64,000 bases of DNA, taken from NCBI GenBank assembly GCA_021397845.1, contig CM038044.1, positions 44,812,354 through 44,876,353 on the forward strand. The letters run 5' to 3'. The translations under genes were made by a program, and so were the position numbers. Source of the stretch: Areca catechu (Eukaryota > Streptophyta > Magnoliopsida > Arecales > Arecaceae). Every line of letters begins with the position of its first letter. The first letter of the stretch is position 1. Below are positions 11,140-22,196 of this stretch, one piece after another. Under the pieces are notes generated by a model. That model saw only the letters and a program-made list of their open reading frames with translations. It was not told the DNA's origin and did no database searches.

Positions 11140-12711
11140 ACTCCCACTTGGACTAGAGCCAATCGAAATAGTATCGAATACCCATCTTCCACTTATGGTC
11201 ATTGAACTCTTTGATTCTGAGGGTTTTAGTAAATGGGTTAGCCAAGTTCTCCTTTCCATCGATCTTCTGAAGGTCAGTGTCACCTCGATCCACTATTTTC
11301 CAGATAAGGTAGTGGTGACACAGAATGTACTTCGTTCATTGATGAGCCTTTAGTTCTTTCATTTAGGCATGGCCCTAGTGCTATCATAATATAAGGAAAC
11401 TAGGTCATCAATGAAGGGTGCCACTCCAAGCTCGATGATGAACTTCTGTAGCCAAATGGTTTCCTTTGCAGCATTGGATACTGCAATATAGTCTACCTCG
11501 CTTATGGAACAGGCTATAGTGTGCTATTAAAAACTTTTCCAGCAGATAGCTCCTCCATTCAAGATAAAAACATAACCTGATATACTCTTGCTGTCATCCT
11601 GTCTGACTGAAAACTTGAGTCACTATAACCAACTAATTTCAAGTTAGAATCTTCTTAAATGAGCCACCGGTTCTTAATATTTCTTAAATACTTAAGGATG
11701 GTTTTTACAACCTTTCAATATTTCTCACCTAGATCAAATTGGTATCTACTCACTACTCCTAGTGAGTATGCTATATCTAGTCTAAATGTCATAGCATACA
11801 TGAAAGATTCCATTATTGAGGCATATGGAATCCTACTCATATGCTCTCTCTCTTGAGGACTTATCGGATAATCCTTCTTTGAAAGATTAATTCCATAGCC
11901 TATCGGAAGATAGCCTTTCTTGGAATTCATAATACTGAACCACTTTAGCATGGTCTCAATGTACGTGGACTGGGTCAACCCTAGCTATCTTTTAGATCTA
12001 TCCCTTTAGATCTTCATTTCAAGGATATAGGATGCTTCTCTCAAGTCCTTCATGAAAAATTAAAAAAATGGCTATACTTTTATTTCTTACAATGCAATAA
12101 TATCATTCTTGATTAAGAGAATGTCATCTATATACAAAATAAGAAATACTATAACTGAACCATTAGCCCATTTGTATATGTAGGGTTCTTCTCCATTCTT
12201 AACGAAGCCATATATTGTGATCACCTTATCAAAATACATGTTCCAACTTTGAAATGTCTGCTTCAATAAAATAAATGGATCTTTGAAACTTTCATACCTT
12301 TTTTCATCTACGAATGTGAACCCTTCAAGCTGTATCATATATACCTTTTCTTCTAGCTCACCATTTAGGAAAGCTATTTTTACATCCATTTGCTAGATTT
12401 CATAATCAAGATATATCACTATGCAAGCATGATCCAAATGGATTTGAGCATTGTTATAGATAAAAATAGCTCATAGTCAATACCATAATGCTGACAATAT
12501 TTCTTGGCAACCAGACAAGCTTTAAGGTCTCCACATTTCCACCTGTGCTCCTTTTTTTTTTTTAAATTCACTTATACCTTATAGGTTTTATCCCTTCAGG
12601 TGGGTCAATGAGTGTCCATATATTGTTGATTTTTATGGACTCCATTTCGAATTTCATGACTTCAAGCCATTTCTTATACTCAAAACTCTGCATCGATCCA
12701 TGTAGGTTATC
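11140..12711 (-). pseudogene. T1 pol: RNase H and RT remnants
   Basis: From right to left on the minus strand, RT begins near 12705 (WLEVMKFEMESI..., then NNIWTLIDPPEGIKPI). The RT palm at 12389-12087 reads MDVKIAFLNGELEEKVYMIQ and VIVFLILYIDDILLIKND, with the catalytic YIDD. RNase H and the polyprotein tail (LANPFTK... near 11240) follow with many stops; a readable stretch at 11978-11715 is QSTYIETMLKWFSIMNSKKG. These regions copy RNA to cDNA in the particle. The RT N-terminus is separated from integrase by D1, inserted at 12712. Confidence 0.8.
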
Positions 12712-14276
12712 TGATGCGAGACGACTCTAAGATTGCTACACATGTAGGAAAAATAGAAAAATAACTTTTTTTGTAATTTTTATAATTTAGTTTGTAAGCT
12801 AAATTCTAAAATAAAAGTAAGAACTAGCAAGAAGAAGAGCAATGTATAGAATCATCGTATCGCAGGCAAACTCATGCAAAATAATAAATTCCAGGACCCG
12901 AGAATTGAGAAACTCCTGGATTAGGATAGCTTATCTTCATCAAATCAGAAATTAAAAGAAGGGAATGATGTTACCAATCAGTGATTTGAAGGACTTCCGA
13001 CGAAGAGATCACACAGCACTCTGATTGGAGTCTGGATGATGAAGTTCGATTTCCTTGATTAGATGGCTGATTTGGATAGTTCTGGATGCAAGGAAAGCCT
13101 CCTCTGGGGTGGTGAAACACCTCAGGGATCCTGCAAAACATCAAGGGTCAATCAAAATAGCAAGTAAGAAAAAGAAAGGAAACTAGGTTTAGAAGGAATC
13201 AGGTTAGGATTTAGAAGCGGGGTGGCTTGAAGCTTGATGAAGATCTCTTTGCTTGGTGGCCTAGGGCACTCCTTCTTAGATGTGTGAAGGCTTAGATGGT
13301 AGTGAGTTAGGGTGTGGAAGGATTCTAGGGTAGCAAGGAAACATAAACACAAACCAAAGAACCAAAAAAATAAAGTAACACAAGCTCGCAAGCTCAAAAT
13401 AAATTCACCAGGGTTTTGATATCATGAATAAAAGTTGATAACAAGAGCGGGAGGGGTGGGGTATTTATAGAGTTCCCATGCCCTCACTAACCATGGTTAC
13501 ACTTAGGTTACAAGTCCTCTTCCAAATTTGAATAAAGTCCTTTCCTAGCTAGGTTAGAAAAACAGATCCCCATTAGGTTAGGAATTGACCTAGTCTTCTC
13601 CTTTTCCCTTCATGCTTTGACTATTCCACTCAAGGACACCTCTTGGACTTGGTCAACACTTCAAGGATGCCTAGGGGGGCATGTTGGGCCTCTAGGAGCA
13701 GCATGGGGCCAGCCCAAAGGGGCTTGGGTGCATGGGTTTGGGCCTCTAGAAGCTGGGGTGGCCTGTTACCCTGGTAGCAGGAATATTCCCTGGAATCTTA
13801 CTTCTTAAGGGCTTGGGCTTGGCACCTGGGCTTGATTTATTTGGGCTTGGATGTAGGTTGACCTCTAGAATCATGGGTTCCCTATTCTGAGAATATTCTC
13901 TGGCATCTGGAAGGGAATATGGGCATCTGGAGGGCATCTGGAAGGAATCAGGGTTTCTGGAAGCATCTTGGATCCTGGGTTGTCACACAAAATCCAATGG
14001 GCTGATGTAGTGGCCTCTGACTCCTGGATGTGGCCTGGTGGAACTCCAAAATGGGGTGACCTCCTCTCTTATACAAAAATTGGGTTCATACTGGACTCAT
14101 AATTAATGTACAGGACTCAAAATACTGACTAGGTTGAGGGTTGAGACAAATCAACTAACCTCAACTTATTACAGGACTCAATCTTAATTGATTACAAAAC
14201 TTTCAAAACTTTGACACATGACTAAGTAAACCATATGGGATCCAGGGATCTGTGTCTGATCCTGGTGTCCCCACCA
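12712..14276 (-). repeat. D1 3' LTR (1,565 bp)
   Basis: Plus-strand ends are TGATGCGAG and GGTGTCCCCACCA. A minus-strand TATA box TATAAATA lies at 13462-13469. In element sense it begins TGGTGGGGACACC and is preceded by a purine-rich GGGAGAAT. Length matches D1's other LTR (1,559) and D3 (1,562). Confidence 0.85.
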
Positions 14277-14656
14277 ATTCTCCCGGGACAGGAGGAACTC
14301 GACCCTATCGAGTATGGGTCAATTTGGCTTAAGGAGGGTCTGGGTTGAGGCACTGCAGATCCGCACCAGCATTCCACAAGTCCACAAATTCTGGCTGACC
14401 TTACCACCGGACCAAATACCACTGACAGTCTCTATCTTGGGTACGATAGCTTGATCATCCAGAGCTCTTTCAATCTTTACCTCAACGTAAGGCCAAATTA
14501 TATGTGGTCGCTCTGAGGTGGGTTCTCTCTCAAAGAATGGGAGTGGCTCAAGGGGCTCGCTGGGTATCACTACTGGCTCCCTAGGCTTTACAAAGTCTGA
14601 GAAGATGAAGGTGGAGCTAATACCTAAATCAGATGATATCTCAGGCACATAGGCAT
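14277..14656 (-). pseudogene. D1 integrase C-terminus and chromodomain-like tail (part 2)
   Basis: The minus strand continues the fragment interrupted by T3. It reads AYVPEISSDLGISSTF and FSDFVKPREP (14660-14560), the conserved C-terminal motif of gypsy integrases (GISSTF..SDL). KIERALDDQAIVPK (about 14480-14435) then corresponds to the start of a chromodomain-like segment that is clearer in D2 (YLVYWQGR...SEDL). In D1 a frameshift spoils the chromodomain. Chromodomains steer integration by binding chromatin. Confidence 0.65.
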
Positions 14657-17080
14657 TGAAAGGGATATGCCCTACAAGCCAATCTATGTTGTATCTCCCA
14701 AACCATTGTAATTGACAATTTTCTAATAAAGGCATTATTTTTATCATACGCTGTGTTTATATTATATGATGAACCCCATAGATTAGGGTTATGATTTTAG
14801 GGTTATGATGAGATCATACCAGTGAGACCTAAAATCTTAAAACCTTAATCTAAAATATTCCTAGTCAAAGGAACCCTGAGTAGGGGATCAGGGTTTTCCG
14901 GTAAGACTAGCACATCCCATGTATACTAGAGAGGGTGACTGCTCTCACAGTCACTTGTGTATGACACTAATACTGGGATGTGGGTGCTTATTGGAGAATG
15001 AGTTCACTGATATGATCCAACTTGAGAACATCTAATGGAGTCTTAGCTACATGTCAATAGAAGGTTCTTATAGTGGGAGTAGTACAAGTAATCCTTTGAC
15101 CTGAGACTGCCATAAGTACCTTATGTACATGAACCCATGCTTTGGTTCAATCCTGATCATGACATTAAGTCATGCACAGGATTGATACTGGGAATGGTGA
15201 ATTGGATATGAAGGTAATGAGTAGGTCAACAAGGAATCGATCACTCTTGGTAAGAAGAGATTGCATCCAGCTAGTTAACAATCGGATGATGATTCAGGGA
15301 ATCTTTGATCAAAGTAAAGATATTAGAGATGGTTTCTGATATCAAGATAATTGAATCATCAATATAAGATTGAGCTAGAAATAAATATAATATTGGATTT
15401 GACATATATCCATATCCATAGTTATATTTTGGGTGCAGGCTGATCGAAAGATTTAATTGTACGGTAACTCTCTACTGAAGGGTAATTTTGGTATTTCACC
15501 AGAATTTCCATATCTTCCGGGTAGACATGACACGTTGCTAGACGTCAATCTTGTCTTGTGGGTTGATCAAATTCAAAGATCACTTATTAGGATGAGTCCT
15601 AATTGATCAAATCGGATAAGCCCGGTTTGACCTAAATCGATTAGAAAGAGTTCTAATCAAATTAGGTCAACTTGTATTCGAACCCACTGCTGGCTAGATG
15701 TGGAACCCAATGGGTCACACACTTAAGAGGATTGATCAAGAGTTTAATTTGTGATTAAATCATCTTTGCAGGATAACACTCTAGCAGGTGTTGCAAACCC
15801 TAGCTTCTATTCGAATCAGATTCGAATTAGGGTTCCGGATTGGTTCAATTTGGGTTCTAATTGGATCTAATTAGACCCTAATTGAGGTTATAGGGATTAT
15901 GGCTAACCCTATTGGCTAACCATGCACCTAGGCTAGCCCCCCACCCGCCCCTTAGCATTTTCATGCCAAAATGCCAAGAGTCCATGCGCTAATGGACTCT
16001 TGGCGCGCCATTTGGAAGAGTCCATGGCGCATGGACTCTTGGCGCGCTCCTTAAAAAACTCCGATGTTTTTATATGGGGCGGCCTCATTTCTTATGTTTA
16101 GCGCCTCACTTGTCCTCCCTTGGATTGGAATCCAAGGGTTGATGGGTTTTTAAGAAAGAAGAAAATCGCTGTTTCTTCTCGGTCGCGCGAAATAACATCT
16201 CTTCGGAGAGGAAAAGTCGCGACTCCTTTCCTTTTAAAACACTGTGATTTTTCCTTTAAGAAAAGCCGTGGGATTTAATCTGGAAGGCCGTGAGAAGGGA
16301 GGATGGGGTGTGAGAAAATGAGAAAGGGCGTGAGAAGTCTTTCACGAAGAGATGTGTGGGCGCCTATCTGAGATCTATTTAAAGGGTCGGGAAAATCAGA
16401 ACTCGTGTAATGTTTTCTTTTATTCCTTCTTCCTCTCCTAAAGACTCTTTCATTCTTTTCTTGCTCTTGCACTATTTTCTTTACAGAGTACACCTCTGTC
16501 AAAACTCTGCTACTGAACAAGAATAAGAGTGAAAGTCTCCGACGGTAAAGGAAAGAAAGGAGTTCTGATTTATTCCTTCTTTCTTACATTAAGACATTAT
16601 TATCTTAATTTCTCCTCCAACTTAAGACAAGCCTGTATCCTCTTAGGACAAGGTCTTTTCTTCAAGACAAGGGTGTCTAAAGGGCCAAGGTCTTAGTGGA
16701 AGGAGGAGAAGAGATCAAGGAAATGGAGGCTACCTCTTGTGTGGAAGAATTCAAGCCATAGTCCAAGCAATTGAGTTCTAGGAAGAAGAACTCAATAGGA
16801 GGAACCATTGAAAAGAAGATAGTTTTTTCTTGATCATTGCTCTATGTGGATCACCATCGGAGGGCGGACACCTGGACGCCTGGTGAATTCAGTTAGCCCC
16901 TTCAACTTCAAGTTTGTTGGTATAAACGATTACAGGTTGGTACCCTAATTCTTACAATGTAAGTTTGCATGTTTAATATATGTTTTAATCCTGAATAAGG
17001 AGATCTTGGCTAAGGGTTTATGGTGCAAATTTCATCATTTTTGAAATTATTTTTCACAATGGCACACCGGATTCCCAACA
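14657..17080 (+). repeat. T3 5' LTR (2,424 bp)
   Basis: It starts TGAAAGGGATATGCCC and ends CGGATTCCCAACA, directly before the primer site. An 81-codon minus-strand frame at 16275-16520 is present in both LTRs but looks incidental. A short direct repeat, 'gagtccatg...atggactcttggcgcgc', occurs twice at 15978-16046. Confidence 0.95.
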
Positions 17081-17081
17081 G

Positions 17082-17093
17082 TGGTATCAGAGC
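17082..17093 (+). other. T3 primer binding site
   Basis: TGGTATCAGAGC, complementary to the 3' end of initiator methionine tRNA, lies one base after the 5' LTR end. Confidence 0.95.
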
Positions 17094-18271
17094 CACCCTT
17101 ATTACAGTTAAAACATATGAAAATTATTTATATGTGTTTTTGTTGTAGTGTCGCATTTTTGGGTTTTAAACCCTTGAATGCTGATACACTTAGCATATTT
17201 ATGGGATGCATGTATGATAATTTATGTTTTGATGTATGCCACTAGTTAGGGTTTTTCACTCAAACCCTAATTATTATAGAGATATGATTAGTTTTGAAGT
17301 CATCATACTGAAATAAGGTTGCCCTTGCATAATGGTGGATCCATTATGTGGTAAATGGTTGTCCTAGTATGATGACATACTTATCACATATTTGTTTTAT
17401 CAGAGTGATATGATTGTGATATGTTCTATAAGAATGTGCTGGCAATTTTATAAAACCCTCCTCTTAAAAAATTATATTAAGTCATAGTATATTTAACTAA
17501 TAAGCATCACTAGTCATGATGAACAATTGATCATTCGGTGTCTAGAAAGGTGGTTCTGGGAAGGTAAAGAGAATTATGGTTTTTAATTGGTTCCGTTGAC
17601 TGACCTGGCCAATTTTTATTTGTGTCTAGGAAAGCAACGGGGGGACTCCCACATCTCTTCCACTTGCCTGGCTGATCTGATTAAATTTAAATCTTGACTA
17701 AAATGCTTGGTGTTAAAAATACTATATATTGGCCTTCCTTCATGCTGGATCATTATTGTGTTATGAACCACATTAGGTTTGTTGTGTTATCTGCAAGACC
17801 TAATATGGTGATTGACATAATACTAGTCTAGTGCATAGATATGCTTACAGTATATTCAGTATAATGCTTTGTTGTGTTATCTGCAAGGGCATTATACTTG
17901 AGTATTGACTGTATAGAAATGAAAGGGTCTTTACTTAACTAGAATATTATGGTTTGTTGTATTTTCTGCAAGACTAATAATGTTCTAGAGGCCAATTTAC
18001 TTCTTGAGAATTATATGAGATATAATTGGAAGAGTTTCCTACCTTTGAGCTTATAAAAGATTTGTTGTGCTTTCTGCAAGATCTTTTATAAGTTATTAGG
18101 ATCTCAATCTCACTAAGAAAAACCGATCAGGGTTCTTCTCGATTATCATAGTGAGGGCTATGATTTTTGATAAAATAGTGGGAGAAATAATTAAATTGAA
18201 GACCTAATTTAATTATGTAAGTCATTTCATGGTTGTTTGCTTATGTATTGTTCTTTACTAAATGTAGATAA
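17094..18271 (+). other. T3 untranslated leader
   Basis: This is 1.18 kb between the primer site and the gag ATG with no meaningful ORF. Its last third holds the four-hairpin array described separately. Two copies of GTGTCTAG[AG]AA (about 17538 and 17621) and an 8-bp hairpin CATAATGG/CCATTATG (17318-17338) are also seen. Confidence 0.8.
17767..18092 (+). promoter_or_regulatory. array of four stem-loops with a fixed 19-nt loop
   Basis: Four copies of the loop TTGTTGTGTTATCTGCAAG (variants at 2-3 positions) are each enclosed by a different inverted repeat. Copy 1 (17767-17809) has arms ACCACATTAGGT/ACCTAATATGGT (11 of 12 pair). Copy 2 (17859-17897) has GTATAATGC/GCATTATAC (9 of 9). Copy 3 (17939-17988) pairs CTAGAATATTAT with ATAATGTTCTAG (12 pairs including one G-U). 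Copy 4 (18050-18092) has CTTATAAAAGAT/ATCTTTTATAAG (12 of 12). The stems share no sequence with each other, yet all are complementary, so structure appears to be what is conserved. It lies in the genomic RNA leader, 180 bases before gag. A role in packaging, dimerisation (the loop contains the palindrome TGCA) or Gag binding is inferred. Confidence 0.8.
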
Positions 18272-19062
18272 ATGGCATCTTCATTATCACTGCGAAGTAT
18301 CTTAGATACCAACAAACTGACTGGTCTAAACTATGTGGACTGGTTGAGAAATTTAAAGATTGTGCTGAGTTCAGAAAAACTTTCTTATATTCTTGATACC
18401 CCTAGTCTTAATCCACTAGGGAACGATGCCACATAGGAAGATATGGCCACATACAGAATATGGCAGAATGACTCCCTCACTGTCAAATGTATCATACTGG
18501 CCTCTATGACCAATGAGTTACAGAGACAGCATGAAAGCATGGATACTCAATCCATAATGCTCAATTTAAAAGAGCTTTATGGAGAACAAAGCAAACTGCT
18601 AGATATGAAATATCTAAGCAGTTATTCCGTGTTAGGATGACAGAGGGAACATCCATTCAGGATCATGTTCTGAAGGTAATTGACTTAATCACCAGATTGG
18701 GTCAATTAGGTTTTATTATGGATGGGGAGCTGAATCAGGATTTAATCCTGCAATCACTCCCGGAGTCATTTTCTCAGTTTGTCTTGAATTATCACATGAA
18801 CAAACTGAACACTTCCTTGCCTGAGCTGTTAAATATGTTAAAAACAGCAGAGAGCCACGTTAAGAAAGAAAAGGCTCCACTTCTTCTTGTTGATAAGACC
18901 AATAAGAAGAAATCAGGCAAAAAGGATTTTAATAGGAGGCTAAACCCTAAGGGTGGCATCAATAAGAATAAGAAATGAAAGAATGCCTCAAAACAGTCAA
19001 CCTGTTTCTTTTGCGGCAAAGCGAGACATTGGAAAAGGAATTGCAAGGCTTACCTTGCAACT
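18272..19062 (+). pseudogene. T3 gag
   Basis: The ATG at 18272 opens MASSLSLRSILDTNKLTGLN followed by YVDWLRNLKIVL, the usual N-terminus of copia Gag. The capsid (UBN2-type) block runs to about 18880 (SIQDHVLKVIDLITRLGQLG, LILQSLPESFSQFV). A Lys-rich stretch and an intact CCHC knuckle CFFCGKARHWKRNC (about 19009-19050) follow. Defects are a TAG at 18434-18436, a one-base loss near 18595 that shifts the frame, and a TGA at 18976-18978. Gag would assemble the particle around the RNA. Apart from these breaks it is well preserved and runs on into protease in the same frame. Confidence 0.9.
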
Positions 19063-22000
19063 GTGAAGCCTAGTGCATCAGATGCACCAAAAGGTATGTA
19101 TGAGATACATGCTATATTGACATTAAATTCGTCTATATCAAATACTTGGGTATTGGATACCGCTTGTGGTTACCATATATGCAAATCTTTGCAGGACCTC
19201 CACAAGCTTAAAGTATTGAAGGAAGGTGACTTCAATCTCTATGGTGCTAGTGGTGATATCATCCAAGCAGAAGCTGTAGGGACCTATATTTTGAAGTTGC
19301 CTTCAGGGAAGATCTTGGAGTTAGAAAATTGTTACTATATGCCTAAGATTATTAGGAACATTATATCTATTCCTTTGTTATTAAAACAAGGATATGTAAT
19401 GGATGTAACGAGCACTGGTTGCTCGATAATGTTATCTAATAAAATTATTTGTTCTGGCATATTTAGCAATGGGCTCTTAACTCTTTCTTCCAATAATAGT
19501 GTTTTTCATGTCAATAATAAAAGAAAAAGAAAAGACTTTAATGATACTTTACTTTGGCATCATCGACTTGGTCATGTTAATGAGTCTAGGATAAAAAAGT
19601 TATACAAGGAAAAATTCCTTGATCCTTATGAGTATGAATCATTAGGAACTTGCGAATCATGTCTCATGGGTAAGATGACCAAGACTCCATTTACTGGACA
19701 TGGAGAAAGGTCAACTGAGTTATTAGGACTTATACATACTGATGTATGTGGTCCAATGACAACTCAGGCTAGAGGTGGATACTCATATTTTATCACTTTT
19801 ACAGATGATTTATCTAGGTTCGGATGTGTGTATCTTATGAAACATAAATCTGAAGCCTTTGATAAATTTAAGGAGTATCAAAGTATGGTCGAAAAACAAA
19901 CCGGGAAAAGTATTAAAGTTCTTCGTTCTGATCGAGGAGGAGAATACTTATCCACGGAGTTTTTAGACTATCTTAAAGTTAATGGAATTCTTTCTGAATG
20001 GACCCCTCCTTATACACCACAGCTAAATCGTATAGCTGAAAGGAGGAATCATACCATATTAGATATGGTATGATCCATGATGTGCTTCACAAATTTACCC
20101 ATTTCCTTCTAGGGTCATGCCCTAGAAACTGCTGTTTACATTCTGAACAAGGTACCTTCTAAATCCGTTGTTAGCACTTCATATGAAATTTGGAGTGGAA
20201 AGAAACCGTATCTTAAATATTTTAAGGTATGGGGATGTCCAGCTTATGTTAAAAGAGATTTTGGACATAAGTTGGAACCGAGAGCGGATAAATGTCTATT
20301 TGTAGGATATCCTAGACAGGGTAGAGGATATCTGTTCTACCATCCTACTGAACAAAAGATTTTTGTCAGCAGGCATGCCACTTTTCTAGAAAAGGAGTTC
20401 ATTTTAGAAAAGGGCAATGGTAGAACTGTTGAACTTGGAGAAGTACAAGAAACACAGATAGACAGTTCTTAACCATTAAAACATATAGTTAGGACAGAAC
20501 CAGAACACAAAACTCCTCCCCGTAGGTTTGATAGAGTGCCACGGGCACCTGAGAGGTATGGGTTTATTATTGAAAATAATGAAGCCCAAGTCATTCAAAA
20601 TGATGAACCTCTGACCTATACAAAAGCTATCTTGAGTACTGATTCAGATAGATGGCAAGAAGCCATGGAATCCAAGATAGACTTTATATATGTAAACCAA
20701 GTATGGTCTTTGGTCGATGCACCAGAGGGTGTTAATCCTATTGGATGCAAATGGATCTATAAGAAAAAGATTGGGGCTGATGGCCAAGTTGAAACCTATA
20801 AAGCCGGATTAGTGGCAAAAGGTTTTAGACAAAAACAGGGAATTGATTATGATGAAACATTCTCACCTATTGCCATGCTCAAATCAATTCGGATTTTACT
20901 TGCTATAGCAGCGTACTACGATTATGAGATCTGGCAGATGGATGTGAAGACTGCATTCCTCAATGGTTTCCTTGATAAAGAAGTCTACATGTCACAGCCA
21001 GAAGGTTTTATTTCAAAGAATAAACCTAATCAAGTATGCAAGCTAAAGAAATCCATTTATGGATTAAAGCAAGCTTCAAGGAGTTGGAACATCCGCTTTG
21101 ATGAAACTATTAAAAGGTTTGGTTTTATCAAAAATGTGGATGAACCCTGTGTTTATAAGAAGACTAGTGGGAGTGCCATAGTCTTCTTGGTTCTGTATGT
21201 AGATGACATACTCCTCATTGGGAATGATATTCCAATGTTGCAATCAGTCAAGGTTTGGCTATCAAACTAGTTTTCCATGAAAGATTTGGGAGAAGCATCC
21301 TATATACTAGGTATTAAGATCTATAGAGATAGATCTAAGAGGACGCTAGGTTTATCCCAATCTAGGTACATTGACTTAGTGCTGAAAAGATTCAGCATGG
21401 ATGGAAGTAAAAGAGGTTATCTTCCTATGAGTCAAGGCATACATCTTTCTAAAAGGATGTCTCCTAAGACACCTGAAGAAAGAAATAGAATGAATTCTAT
21501 ACCCTATGCTTCGGCAATAGGGTCCATAATGTATGCCATGTTATGTACCAGGCCTGATGTGGCATATGCTTTAGGCATTGTCAATAGGTTTCAGGCTGAT
21601 CCAGGAGAGGATCATTGGAAAGCAGTTAAAAATATTCTTAAGTACCTAAGAAGGACTAAGGATATTTTTCTGGTTTATGGTGGTTCTGATCTTAAACTAG
21701 AAGCTTATTCTGATTCTAGTTTTCAATCAGACCCTGATGATAGCAAATCCATTTCGGGATATATTTTTACCCTAAATGATGGAGCAGTGAGTTGGAAGAG
21801 TACCAAACAGCAGACTGTAGCTGACTCAACCACAGAGGCAGAATACATAGCTGTCAGTGAAGCCGCCAAGGAAGCAGTCTGGATGAAGAAGTTCATCACA
21901 GAGTTAGGTGTTGTTCCTGAGATTGAAAACCCAGTGCCACTTTACTGTGACAACCCTGGGGCTATTGCTCAAGCTAAGGAACCAAGAGCTCATCATAAGT

Positions 22001-22182
22001 CCAAGCATATTCTGAGACGCTTCCATCTCGTCCGAGAAATAGTAGAAAGACAAGATGTCTACATAAATAGAGTTGATACAAAGAATAATGTAGCAGACCC
22101 ATTCACTAAGGCTCTACCACAGCGAGAGTTTGATCGCCACCTCGAGTGTATGGGATTAAGATTTAAAGGTGATTGGCTTTAG
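19063..22182 (+). pseudogene. T3 pol: protease, integrase, RT, RNase H
   Basis: Domains run in order. Protease WVLDTACGYHIC lies at about 19150. GAG-pre-integrase with its HHCC zinc site (LLWHHRLGHVNESRIKKLYK...CESCLMGK) lies at 19548-19675. The integrase core shows HTDVCGPM, FITFTDDLSR and DRGGEYLS. The linker reads KCLFVGYPRQGRGY. RT shows MDVKTAFLNGFLDKEVYMSQ and the catalytic YVDD (21199-21210). RNase H (SISGYIFTLNDGAVSWKS, STTEAEYIAVSEAAKEA) precedes the tail VADPFTKALPQREFDRHLE. Stops interrupt at 20071 (TGA), 20110 (TAG), 20470 (TAA) and 21268 (TAG), and each is one transition away from the codon expected at that site. The product would process Gag-Pol, copy the RNA and integrate it. 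The domain order integrase-RT-RNase H is diagnostic of Ty1/copia, and the lineage looks Tork-like. Confidence 0.92.
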
Positions 22183-22183
22183 T

Positions 22184-22196
22184 GCAAGTGGGAGAT
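22184..22196 (+). other. T3 polypurine tract
   Basis: GCAAGTGGGAGAT lies immediately before the 3' LTR start TGAAAGGG. It primes plus-strand DNA synthesis. Confidence 0.85.

Noticed and set aside
13152..13397. 81-codon frame present in all D LTRs (also 27631-27876, 38880-39125)
   Set aside because: It lies downstream of the LTR TATA box in sense orientation but has no conserved motif; one copy differs at the C-terminus. Possible leader peptide at best, not supported as a gene.
16275..16520. 81-codon ORF repeated at 23810-24055 in T3 LTRs
   Set aside because: It is duplicated only because the LTR is; it lies on the minus strand and has no recognisable motif.
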